Shown here: positions 17,636 to 24,813 of the stretch, piece by piece | Numbering within the stretch: the stretch's first letter is position 1 | Layout: every line of letters begins with the position of its first letter | The notes under the pieces: generated by a model | The model's database searches: none | The model's input: the letters and a program-made list of their open reading frames with translations, nothing else | Told to the model about the DNA's origin: nothing | From: CBDDIP01 sp965229005 | Lineage (GTDB): Bacteria > Actinomycetota > Acidimicrobiia > Acidimicrobiales > Ilumatobacteraceae | DNA: 64,000 nt | Assembly (NCBI GenBank): GCA_965229005.1 | Contig: CBDDIP010000002.1 | Span: 558,001-622,000, forward strand | Direction of reading: 5' to 3' | Translations under genes and position numbers: made by a program

Positions 17636-18430
17636 ATGAGCGAGACCGAACCAGCACCGTTGGCCGTGCGCACGGAACGCCGCGACGCCGTCTTCATCGT
17701 CACCATCGATCGGCCACAGGCGCGCAACGCCGTCGACGGCCCGACCGCAACCCTGCTGTTCGATGCGTTCAGCGAGTTCGAGTCCGACGACTCGTTGAGC
17801 GTCGCCGTGCTCACCGGTGCCAACGGCACGTTCTGCGCGGGCGCCGACCTGAAAGGCATCGGCGAAGGACGCGGCAACCGCGTCGACGAGGACATGACCA
17901 AGCCCGGCCCGCTCGGTTGCACGCGCATGGTGCTGTCCAAGCCGGTGATCGCCGCGGTCGAGGGCTTCGCCGTCGCCGGTGGGTTGGAGCTGGCCCTGTG
18001 GTGCGACCTGCGCGTCGCCGCGCGAGATGCCACGTTCGGCGTGTTCTGCCGACGGTGGGGCGTGCCGCTGGTCGACGGCGGCACGGTTCGCCTGCCGCGG
18101 CTGATCGGTCAGAGCCGGGCGATGGACATGATCCTCAGCGGCCGGGGTGTGCGCGGCGAGGAAGCGTTCGTGTGGGGTCTGGCCAACCGGCTCGTCGAGC
18201 GCGGCGAGGTGCTGACCAACGCGATCGCGCTGGCCAACGAGCTGGCCGCGCTCCCGCAGATCTGCCTGCGGTCCGATCGCCGATCGTCGCTGGAGCAGTG
18301 GGGCCTCGAGCATGACGCAGCGATGGCCAACGAGACCCAGCTGGCGATGATCCCCATCCGCTCCGGCGAGACCCTCGAAGGCGCAGCGAGGTTCGCCGCC
18401 GGCGCCGGCCGCCACGGCTCCAAAGCCTGA
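17636..18430 (+). CDS. Crotonase/enoyl-CoA hydratase superfamily protein
   Basis: 264 residues from ATG 17636; an in-frame ATG at 17612 is possible. Oxyanion-hole segment NGTFCAGADLKGIG and AAVEGFAVAGGLELAL are typical, and the first catalytic Glu (144 in rat crotonase) is present in GGLELAL. The second (Glu164) is missing: the expected PE motif reads GVFCRRWGVPL. The protein is therefore probably not a standard hydratase; other reactions of the superfamily are possible. It follows ccr and may be co-transcribed with it, but it need not supply crotonyl-CoA. Confidence 0.8.
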   Translation: MSETEPAPLAVRTERRDAVFIVTIDRPQARNAVDGPTATLLFDAFSEFESDDSLSVAVLTGANGTFCAGADLKGIGEGRGNRVDEDMTKPGPLGCTRMVLSKPVIAAVEGFAVAGGLELALWCDLRVAARDATFGVFCRRWGVPLVDGGTVRLPRLIGQSRAMDMILSGRGVRGEEAFVWGLANRLVERGEVLTNAIALANELAALPQICLRSDRRSSLEQWGLEHDAAMANETQLAMIPIRSGETLEGAARFAAGAGRHGSKA

Positions 18431-18450
18431 TCCCGCCGCGCCGCGCCGCT

Positions 18451-18520
18451 TCTCGGGAAGTTCCCTGCCAACTCCCAACTCTCGGGCAAACGCCTGACGC
18501 CTTCAGTCAGCCGCTGTCCC
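18451..18520. repeat. TCTCGGGACAACGCCTG repeat, copy 1
   Basis: About 70 bases with two internal TCTCGGG units, ending CGCTGTCCC. It matches the element at 55062-55129. It lies between the 3' ends of the crotonase gene and the convergent anti-sigma-like gene. Confidence 0.6.
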
Positions 18521-18532
18521 AAGTGAGTCGGC

Positions 18533-19411
18533 TCAGCTGTCGACGAGTGCCACGGCTGCGATCAGCTCGTCGGCGTGATCGGCCAGTCCTGGCGAGATGT
18601 CCAGCGATGCCCAGAAGCCGTTCGGCGTCGGCCAGAAGACGTGCACGCTCCCGTCGGCGCCGGTGTATCGGTAACCGCTCGTGCCGGCGACGGCGATCGC
18701 TGCACCATCGGTGGCGTCGGCGAGCTCGCCGAGCCGTCCGCGGTACGCACCGGATGACAGCGTGGCGCTGCCATCACCGGAGGAGTACGTCTGGGCGTGC
18801 AGTTCGCCGGACGACTCGATGCCGAAGGCGACAAGGGTTGCCGCGGGGTCGGGGAGGACATACGGAAGTCCCGAACCGTTGACGATCTCATCGCCGAGCC
18901 GAGTGGCGGTGAGGTCGTCCAACCCCCACGACGTGGTCTCGTTCTCGCCGTCCACGTTGCCGGCAACGGCATGGAGGAACAGCAGGCCGGCGGGCGCGAC
19001 CTGCCACGCCATGACTGTCGAAGGATCCGGACGGCCCGATGGGTCGCCTGATTCGAACGTGATCGATCCGGCAACGAGGTCAGTGCCGGCGAGCACGTAC
19101 CAGTCGATCGGCGCCGCCGATGGTGCGACCGGCGTCGTGGTCGACGTGGTGACGACGGGCGCGGTGGCGGCCGGCGTCGACGAGCCGGTCGTGCCGGCAT
19201 CGTCGCGACGCGAGCGGTTGACGGCGATCGCTGTGACGGCAGCGATGACGATGACCGCCGCTGCGGCGGCCATCATCAACTGCGTGCGACGAGGCGGAGT
19301 CGCACTGCCGATGAGACGGATCTCGTTCGCGGGTGACGCGGTCAGCTCCTCGAGCGCCGCGCGCATGCGGGCGACGAGCTCATCGTCGGTGATGTCGGTG
19401 GTCGTGCTCAT
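18533..19411 (-). CDS. Membrane-anchored putative anti-sigma factor
   Basis: 292 residues, start ATG 19411 overlapping the sigma factor stop (ATGA). About 50 cytoplasmic residues (ITDDELVARMRAALEEL) precede one membrane segment (LMMAAAAAVIVIAAVTAIAV); then a threonine/proline linker and a beta-rich extracytoplasmic domain of about 200 residues. Position and topology fit an anti-sigma that releases its sigma upon an external signal. No zinc HxxxCxxC motif is present, so assignment rests on context. Confidence 0.65.
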   Translation of the reverse strand: MSTTTDITDDELVARMRAALEELTASPANEIRLIGSATPPRRTQLMMAAAAAVIVIAAVTAIAVNRSRRDDAGTTGSSTPAATAPVVTTSTTTPVAPSAAPIDWYVLAGTDLVAGSITFESGDPSGRPDPSTVMAWQVAPAGLLFLHAVAGNVDGENETTSWGLDDLTATRLGDEIVNGSGLPYVLPDPAATLVAFGIESSGELHAQTYSSGDGSATLSSGAYRGRLGELADATDGAAIAVAGTSGYRYTGADGSVHVFWPTPNGFWASLDISPGLADHADELIAAVALVDS

Positions 19412-19857
19412 TCGCTCATCTCCTGCTTCAACGCGGCGAGGCCGCGATGCACCATCACGCGCACGGACGCGGGTGCGCAGCCGAGGGCGTCGGCGATCTG
19501 GTCGTCGGTCCAGTCCGCCCAGAACCGCATGGTGATCGCCACCCGTTGGCGATGCGGCAACGCACCCAGCGCGCCGAGCATGTCGTTGGTCGGTTCGGTG
19601 TAGCTCGTCGCCTGGCCGGCCGCGGCGCGACGGATGCGGGCCCGTTCGCGGATGTGCCATCGGTGCCAGCTCGTCGCACGGTTGACGACCGCCCTGCGGA
19701 GGTATGCGGCAGGCTGGTCGATGCTGCCGAGCTTGCGGCTCACGGCGAGCAGCGCCTCCTGCGCCAGCTCCTCGCCGACCTCGCGGCTGCCGACCAACGC
19801 GGTGGCCCATCGCACGGCGTCCGCGTGGTGAGCGCGGTAGAAGTCGTCGATGGTCAT
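19408..19857 (-). CDS. ECF/SigE-like RNA polymerase sigma factor
   Basis: 149 residues from ATG 19857. Region 2: DDFYRAHHADAVRWATALVG, EELAQEALLAVSRKLG, YLRRAVVNRATSWHRWH. Region 4: LGALPHRQRVAITMRFWADW, DDQIADALGCAPASVRVMVH. Short for the family because the linker is small. It is co-translated with the membrane protein that follows, the usual sigma/anti-sigma arrangement. It diverges from the epimerase gene. Confidence 0.88.
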   Translation of the reverse strand: MTIDDFYRAHHADAVRWATALVGSREVGEELAQEALLAVSRKLGSIDQPAAYLRRAVVNRATSWHRWHIRERARIRRAAAGQATSYTEPTNDMLGALGALPHRQRVAITMRFWADWTDDQIADALGCAPASVRVMVHRGLAALKQEMSE

Positions 19858-19939
19858 CGGGCCTGCCCTCAGCGACAGTGTGGCCGCGGCGTTCACGCTG
19901 CTTTGACGCCGCCGGGGGTCGATCTGTTTCACTGGCACG

Positions 19940-20356
19940 ATGCTCCTCACCGAGATCGACCACATCGCCATCGCCGTGCGCGACCTGGAAGCTGCCATCG
20001 CCTACTACCAGGAGGCGTTCGGGGCCGAGGTGCACCACCGCGAGATCGTCGAGAGCGACGGCGTCGAGGAGGCATTGGTCAAGGTGGCCGACAGCTACAT
20101 CCAGCTGACCGCGGCGACCCGCCCGGACTCACCGATCGCCAAGTCGATCGAGAAGCGCGGCGAGGGGCTGCACCACGTCGGCTACCGCGTCAACGACTGC
20201 GCCAAGGCACTCGCCTCGATGATCGCCGCCGGCGCCACGCCGATCGACACGGTGCCCCGCCCGGGCAGCCGCGGCACCACCGTCGCCTTCATCCACCCGA
20301 AGGGCAGCTTCGGCACCCTCATCGAGCTCGTCGAGGAATCCCCGAACAGCCACTAA
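19940..20356 (+). CDS. Methylmalonyl-CoA/ethylmalonyl-CoA epimerase
   Basis: 138 residues with two VOC (glyoxalase-fold) halves. Metal ligands and catalytic residues fit the epimerase family: IDHIAIAVRDLEAAIAYYQ, EKRGEGLHHVGYRVND and a final Glu in GTLIELVEE. It interconverts the 2R and 2S forms of methylmalonyl-CoA and, in ethylmalonyl-CoA organisms, ethylmalonyl-CoA, linking Ccr to Ecm. A TTCACT hexamer six bases before the ATG suggests a leaderless start. Its stop overlaps the stop of the convergent methyltransferase gene. Confidence 0.9.
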   Translation: MLLTEIDHIAIAVRDLEAAIAYYQEAFGAEVHHREIVESDGVEEALVKVADSYIQLTAATRPDSPIAKSIEKRGEGLHHVGYRVNDCAKALASMIAAGATPIDTVPRPGSRGTTVAFIHPKGSFGTLIELVEESPNSH

Positions 20357-21534
20357 TCGGCGGTCAGGATCGCGCCCTTCAGGTACTCGGCTTCCGGGAA
20401 CCAGAGGGGGACGGGGTGGTCGCTCGGCTGGTGCAGCCGATCGACGATGCGCACGTTGCGCTTGGCATCCAGCGCCGCACCGGCGAGCACCTTCTGGAAG
20501 AGGTCCATCGTCATCGCCCCGCTGCACGAGAACGTCAGCAGCGTGCCGTGCGGGGCGAGCAGCTTCATCGCCAGCAGGTTGAGGTCCTTGTAGGCGCGTG
20601 ACGCCTTGTCGAGCTGCGCCTCGCTGTTGGCCAGCTTCGGCGGGTCGAGGATGATCAGGTCGTAGTCGCGACCGCGGTCGCGCAGGCCGCGCAGCGCAGT
20701 GAACGCGTCGGCCTCCTGGAGCTCGCCGATGTCCACCGCGTTGAGCACGGCGTTGCGCTTCGCCGTCTCCAGCGCGGGACCCGACGAGTCGATGCTGAGC
20801 AACGACCTCGCACCCGACGCGGCGGCGATCACGCTGAACGCACCGGTGTACGAGAACACGTTGAGCACGCTGGCACCCCGAGCGCGCTCGGACACCTCGT
20901 GACGGGCGTGACGCTGGTCGAGGTAGAAGCCGGTCTTGTGACCGCTGCGCACGTCGACGGCGAAGCGGAAGCCGTGCTCGCGTGCAACGAGATCGGGTCG
21001 CGGCGCAGGCCCGCGCAGCAGACCGACGCGACGCTCGAGGCCCTCGCGCTCGCGGATGTCGCCGTCGCTTCGTTCGTAGACCGTGGCGATGCCGGGAAGC
21101 GACGCCAACGCATCGACGACCGTCGGCATCCACGCGTCGGCGCCGGCGCTGGTGCTCTGCACGACGACGGTGTCGCCGTAGCGGTCGGCGATCACGCCGG
21201 GCAGCTCGTCGGCCTCGCTGAACACGATGCGGGCGCTGTCGGTGCGCCGCGCCAGCAGCCGTGAGCGTCGTTCCGATGCGGCACGGACGCGAGCGACGAT
21301 GAGGTCGTCGTTCACCACCGTGTCCGCGTCGAACGTCCACATGCGCGCCCGGATCTGCGACGACGGGCTGTACGCGGCAGAGCCGAGCGGGGTGCCGTCG
21401 TCGGCGCAGACGAGCACGGTGTCGCCTGGTGCGGGGTCGCCGCTGACGTGGGCGACGCCGCCGCTGAACACCCAGGGGTGGTGCCGCTTGAGCGAGCGTT
21501 CGCGGTTCGGTCGCAGCACCAGCCTGGCGTTCAC
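20353..21534 (-). CDS. rlmI: Class I SAM-dependent rRNA methyltransferase, RlmI-like
   Basis: 393 residues if started at GTG 21534, chosen because TACGGT lies exactly seven bases upstream and the family begins close to this point (LVLRPNRERSLKRHHPWVFS); a GTG at 21561 is the alternative. N-terminal PUA domain, a central EEHUD-like domain and a Rossmann methyltransferase with SVLNVFSYTGAFSVIAAA and LIILDPPKLANS. The C-terminal Cys in TFSCSGAM fits 23S rRNA m5C1962 methyltransferases. Confidence 0.88.
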   Translation of the reverse strand: MNARLVLRPNRERSLKRHHPWVFSGGVAHVSGDPAPGDTVLVCADDGTPLGSAAYSPSSQIRARMWTFDADTVVNDDLIVARVRAASERRSRLLARRTDSARIVFSEADELPGVIADRYGDTVVVQSTSAGADAWMPTVVDALASLPGIATVYERSDGDIREREGLERRVGLLRGPAPRPDLVAREHGFRFAVDVRSGHKTGFYLDQRHARHEVSERARGASVLNVFSYTGAFSVIAAASGARSLLSIDSSGPALETAKRNAVLNAVDIGELQEADAFTALRGLRDRGRDYDLIILDPPKLANSEAQLDKASRAYKDLNLLAMKLLAPHGTLLTFSCSGAMTMDLFQKVLAGAALDAKRNVRIVDRLHQPSDHPVPLWFPEAEYLKGAILTAD

Positions 21535-21619
21535 GGGCGACACCGTATTGCCCACCGACACGATGCGGCCAGTGGCGCGTCGCTCGGCGTCACGCTGACG
21601 ACCCTGGTCGGGCGTCGGC

Positions 21620-22138
21620 TCAGCGCAGCGTGAGCGAGTCGGCGGTGCCGCTGCTCACCAGCCAGCCGTCGCGTTCCATCTGCTCGCCGACGATCCCGCT
21701 CAGCTGCTGACGCAGCTCGACGTTCTCGCGGCGGACGGCATCCATCGCCGTCGACATCGCCGACATCTGCGACTCGAGCGCGGCGAGACGATCTTCCGGT
21801 ACGACCGCTGCCGTGGCAGCGATGGTGTCGGCACGTCGTGCCGCTCCGTCGAGCCGTGCGGTGACTTCGGTGCGCAACTTCTCGATCAGTCCGATCATCG
21901 TCGCCTGCGAACGATCGAGGTCGGCGCGGGCCTCGCCACGTGTCGTGTCGACGCTCTGCTGAGCGATCATCGCGTAGGACGCCATCGCCGTGTACAGCGC
22001 CAGCGCCTGCTGTTCGACCTTCACCAACCGGCTGCGGAGCTCGATCGCGACTGCAGTCGCGCTCTCCACCGATTCATCCGGAAGGAACGGCTTGGTCAGC
22101 TCGTCCATCTCCGACCACGTCTTGCTCGTCCGTCGCAT
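21620..22138 (-). CDS. Coiled-coil protein with pilus-type promoter
   Basis: 172 residues from ATG 22138 (GAGGA eight bases upstream). Nearly all helix; long heptad-like stretches at about 25-150 (VESATAVAIELRSRLVKVEQ, ALESQMSAMSTAMDAVRREN). No signal peptide or membrane segment. No family recognised. It is divergent from the first pilin gene and has its own promoter with the TCAAGC-14-GCCGATGT signal shared with pilins, the pilB operon and the DUF4388 gene. A larger coiled-coil protein heads the pilB operon. This suggests a cytoplasmic pilus accessory or positioning protein. Confidence 0.7.
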   Translation of the reverse strand: MRRTSKTWSEMDELTKPFLPDESVESATAVAIELRSRLVKVEQQALALYTAMASYAMIAQQSVDTTRGEARADLDRSQATMIGLIEKLRTEVTARLDGAARRADTIAATAAVVPEDRLAALESQMSAMSTAMDAVRRENVELRQQLSGIVGEQMERDGWLVSSGTADSLTLR

Positions 22139-22177
22139 CAGATCCGTCCTCACTTCCTTGCTCAGCGCCGCAGAGGA

Positions 22178-22205
22178 ACATCGGCACGAATCACCACCGG
22201 CTTGA
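22178..22205 (-). promoter_or_regulatory. FliA/WhiG-like promoter of the coiled-coil gene
   Basis: TCAAGC, 14 bases, GCCGATGT. It lies 39 bases before the ATG at 22138, leaving room for a short leader with the GAGGA site. Confidence 0.6.
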
Positions 22206-22293
22206 ACTTCCCTGCTGATCTGACCAGGGAGAGCGCGCAACGAGGTACCCCAGCTCGGGTGAGAATCTTGAAGATCGCTTAACCCGTTCGGGC

Positions 22294-22321
22294 TACAGGT
22301 CATCGGCGATTCGGCCGATCA
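22294..22321 (+). promoter_or_regulatory. FliA/WhiG-like promoter of pilin gene 1
   Basis: TACAGG, 14 bases, GCCGATCA. Weakest -35 match of the six sites, but the predicted leader length of about 76 bases equals that of the other pilin genes. Confidence 0.5.
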
Positions 22322-22404
22322 ACCTCCTGCGCAGGAGGGCACGAGCGAATCGTTCCGTCGGCGTTCACATGGATGTGAGAACGACAGCGGGAGGAACGCT
22401 TCAC

Positions 22405-22773
22405 ATGGATATGAACATCATTGAGACCCCGGTCGCCGAGAAGAAGGACAAGGGATTCACCCTCGTCGAACTGCTCATCGTGATCGTGATCCTCGGCATC
22501 TTGGCAACGGTCACCGTGTTCGCCGTTCGTGGCATCACGACCCGCGGCAAGGAGAGCGCTTGCTCGGCTGACAAGAAGACCCTCGAGGTCGCCGTCGAGG
22601 CGTACTTCGCCAACAACGGTGGGTCGACGATCCCCGGCACGGATCCGGAGGTGTCGCTCGTGGACGCCGGTCTGCTGCGTGCACCGTCGAAGACCTACAA
22701 CGTCACCGCATCGGGTGGCGTGAACGCCGAGACCGACTCGAACGTGTTGGGCTCGACTGCCGCTTGCACCTGA
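22405..22773 (+). CDS. Type IV pilin, copy 1
   Basis: 122 residues. Class III leader of 17 residues ending in DKG, then mature FTLVELLIVIVILGILATVT with the essential Glu5. GGGAGG lies about ten bases before ATG 22405. The short globular domain has two Cys (SACSADKK and terminal AACT) that could form the usual disulfide loop. Residues 18-75 are identical in the three tandem pilins; variation is limited to the leader and a few positions in the C-terminal half. Prepilin peptidase, PilB, PilC and PilT are nearby. A strong terminator follows. Confidence 0.95.
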   Translation: MDMNIIETPVAEKKDKGFTLVELLIVIVILGILATVTVFAVRGITTRGKESACSADKKTLEVAVEAYFANNGGSTIPGTDPEVSLVDAGLLRAPSKTYNVTASGGVNAETDSNVLGSTAACT

Positions 22774-22797
22774 TCAACGAGGATCAGTCGAAGCACT

Positions 22798-22838
22798 GAA
22801 CGAGCCGGGCCTTCGGGCCCGGCTCGTTCGCTCTTTTC
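22798..22838 (+). terminator. Rho-independent terminator after pilin 1
   Basis: 14-base stem GAACGAGCCGGGCC with TTCG loop, followed by CTCTTTT. A smaller CTGATC/GATCAG hairpin overlaps the stop codon just upstream. The same pair follows each pilin. Confidence 0.92.
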
Positions 22839-22877
22839 GGTCGTCTGATTCTTGAGAGAGCCTTGATCGATCCGTCC

Positions 22878-22905
22878 TTCAGAACCCCCGGACGTGGGGC
22901 GATAG
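22878..22905 (+). promoter_or_regulatory. FliA/WhiG-like promoter of pilin gene 2
   Basis: TTCAGA, 14 bases, GGCGATAG. The sequence before it (CTTGAGAGAGCCTTGATCGA, 22851-22870) is also conserved in front of pilin 3. Predicted leader about 73 bases with a CACATGAATGTG hairpin before the ribosome binding site. Confidence 0.65.
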
Positions 22906-22985
22906 ATGTGTGCGCAGGCGGGCACGAGGAATCGTTCCTTCGGCGTTTCACATGAATGTGAGTTACAGCGGGAGGAACGCTTCAC

Positions 22986-23354
22986 ATGGATAGCAACATC
23001 ATTGAGACCCCGGTCGCCGAGAAGAAGGACAAGGGATTCACCCTCGTCGAACTGCTCATCGTGATCGTGATCCTCGGCATCTTGGCCACGGTCACCGTGT
23101 TCGCCGTTCGTGGCATCACGACCCGCGGCAAGGAGAGCGCTTGCTCGGCTGACAAGAAGACCCTCGAAGTGGCCGTCGAGGCGTACTTCGCCAACAACGG
23201 TGGGTCGACGATCCCCGGTGCCGACCCGGAAGGCGCGCTCGTGACTGCCGGTCTGCTGCGTGCACCGTCGAAGACCTACAACGTGACCGCCACGGGCGGC
23301 GTGAACGCGGAGACCGACACCAACGTGTTGGGCTCGACCGCTGCTTGCACCTGA
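22986..23354 (+). CDS. Type IV pilin, copy 2
   Basis: 122 residues, almost identical to copy 1: same 17-residue leader but for Met-to-Ser at position 3, the same N-terminal helix, and a few changes in the segment after GSTIPG (ADPEGALVTAGLL). Its own promoter, leader with GGGAGG, and terminator make it an independent cassette rather than part of an operon. Unequal crossing-over between such copies would be easy. Confidence 0.95.
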   Translation: MDSNIIETPVAEKKDKGFTLVELLIVIVILGILATVTVFAVRGITTRGKESACSADKKTLEVAVEAYFANNGGSTIPGADPEGALVTAGLLRAPSKTYNVTATGGVNAETDTNVLGSTAACT

Positions 23355-23381
23355 TCAACGACGATCAGTTCAAGTGCTTCT

Positions 23382-23420
23382 GAACGAGCCGGGCCTTCGG
23401 GCCCGGCTCGTTTGCTTTTC
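23382..23420 (+). terminator. Rho-independent terminator after pilin 2
   Basis: GAACGAGCCGGGCC stem with TTCG loop, then TTTGCTTTTC. The last two stem bases are changed compared with copy 1. Confidence 0.92.
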
Positions 23421-23462
23421 CCCCGTTCGGAATTCCTTGAGAGACCCTTGATCGAACCGTCC

Positions 23463-23490
23463 TTCAGAACCCTCTGACATGCGGCGATAA
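23463..23490 (+). promoter_or_regulatory. FliA/WhiG-like promoter of pilin gene 3
   Basis: TTCAGA, 14 bases, GGCGATAA. Best match of the pilin set to a GCCGATAA-type -10. Predicted leader about 72 bases. Confidence 0.7.
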
Positions 23491-23568
23491 GTATTTTGCG
23501 CAGGCGGCAGGGATTGGCTGATCGGCGTTTCTGGTAGGTGAGTTCAACAGCGGGAGGAACGCAAACTC

Positions 23569-23934
23569 ATGGACACCCCCATTCACGCGGACGGCGCCCA
23601 GCGCAAGGACAAGGGCTTCACCTTGGTCGAGTTGCTGATCGTGATCGTCATCTTGGGCATCTTGGCCACGGTCACCGTGTTCGCCGTTCGCGGCATCACG
23701 ACCCGCGGCAAGGAGAGCGCCTGCTCTGCGGACAAGAAGACCCTCGAAGTCGCCGTCGAGGCGTACTTCGCCAACAACGGTGGGTCGACGATCCCCGGCG
23801 CCGACCCGGAGGCCTCGCTGGTCGCCGCCGGTCTGCTCCGTTCACCGTCGAAGACCTACAACGTGACGGCCACGGGTGGCGTCAACGCCGAGACCAGCAC
23901 CACCGTGCTGGGTTCGACCGCCGCCTGCACCTGA
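23569..23934 (+). CDS. Type IV pilin, copy 3
   Basis: 121 residues. The leader differs (MDTPIHADGAQRKDKG) but the mature helix and most of the globular domain are those of copies 1 and 2. Synonymous differences from the other copies are more frequent, so this is the most diverged cassette. The 5' leader lacks the CACAT/ATGTG hairpin of copies 1 and 2. A terminator follows, facing the convergent DUF429 gene. Confidence 0.95.
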   Translation: MDTPIHADGAQRKDKGFTLVELLIVIVILGILATVTVFAVRGITTRGKESACSADKKTLEVAVEAYFANNGGSTIPGADPEASLVAAGLLRSPSKTYNVTATGGVNAETSTTVLGSTAACT

Positions 23935-23959
23935 TCAACGACGATCAGTCGAAGCACTG

Positions 23960-23990
23960 CACGAGCCGGGCCTTCGGGCCCGGCTCGTTC
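23960..23990 (+). terminator. Terminator after pilin 3
   Basis: ACGAGCCGGGCC stem with TTCG loop; the T-run is degraded (TCGCGTCTCCC), so it may be weaker than the first two. Confidence 0.8.
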
Positions 23991-24078
23991 GCGTCTCCCA
24001 CTTGGTTCGACGTGTGTGAGGGCCATCGCGTGATCGCCATCGCTGTCGTGCTGGATCGTTGAAGTCCTTCGACTTCGT

Positions 24079-24798
24079 CTAGCGGACGAGCTCCATGCGC
24101 AGACCGCTTGCATCCCACTTGGGGTCGACCGGGAGGCGGTTCATCGCCCGGCCGGCAGCACGGCGAGCGGTCCACAGGAGGCCCGTGGCCTGCAGGAGGT
24201 GCACCTGCGCGGCGCCGGGAGGCGGCACCTGCAAGACGATGTCCTCGCAGCCGGGCAGCTTGGCCTTGATCAGGTTCATCCGCTCGTGCACGCCGTCCTG
24301 GTGGAACGGCGAGGAGGTCAGCGGCACGTCACCGTTGAGCATCGTGAAGCTGAGATCGGGATGTGCGGCGAAGAACGAGCGTTGGTGGAACGGCTGGAAC
24401 TCGCGCTCGGCTTCACGCCACCACTTGAAGCGGCGCAGGTCGTCGCGGCTCAGCCACGGCTCCAGCGCCACGGCTTCGGCGCGGGTCTTGGCGTGGAGCG
24501 CGGCGCGCGACGGCACGGGCCGCAGGGCGACCTTGCGCGGCCAGCCGACGAACTCACGTCCCTCGATGTCGCACGGACGGAACGGACCAGCGGGATCCTC
24601 GTTGAACCCGACCGGTGCGAAGATCGCCGCGGCATCGAACTTCGGCCGGAAGTCGAGCACCTCGAGCAACGTCTTGAAGACCAGCGGGTCCTCGGCCACC
24701 ACCGTCACGCCGGCGAGGCGCGCCGGCACGATGCACCATCCGCCCGGGCACGGCACGATGCCACCGAGGGTCTTGTAGGGAAGCTTGCTGGCGACCAT
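24079..24798 (-). CDS. DUF429 family protein (predicted RNase H-like fold)
   Basis: 239 residues. Matches the DUF429 pattern in order: FAPVGFNEDPAGPFRPCDIE, VPSRAAL near 100, then HPDLSFTMLNGDVP and FHQDGVHERMNLI near 155-185. The family is predicted to be nuclease-like on fold grounds but has no proven activity. It lies between the pilins and pilT, read with pilT on the same strand 15 bases after it, so it could be translated from the pilT message. Confidence 0.65.
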   Translation of the reverse strand: MVASKLPYKTLGGIVPCPGGWCIVPARLAGVTVVAEDPLVFKTLLEVLDFRPKFDAAAIFAPVGFNEDPAGPFRPCDIEGREFVGWPRKVALRPVPSRAALHAKTRAEAVALEPWLSRDDLRRFKWWREAEREFQPFHQRSFFAAHPDLSFTMLNGDVPLTSSPFHQDGVHERMNLIKAKLPGCEDIVLQVPPPGAAQVHLLQATGLLWTARRAAGRAMNRLPVDPKWDASGLRMELVR

Positions 24799-24813
24799 GC
24801 GTGCGGGGTCCGG

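Noticed and set aside
22905..22985. c-di-GMP (GEMM) riboswitch in the pilin leader.
   Set aside because: Conserved GEMM core and tetraloop receptor strings are missing; only short local hairpins are visible.
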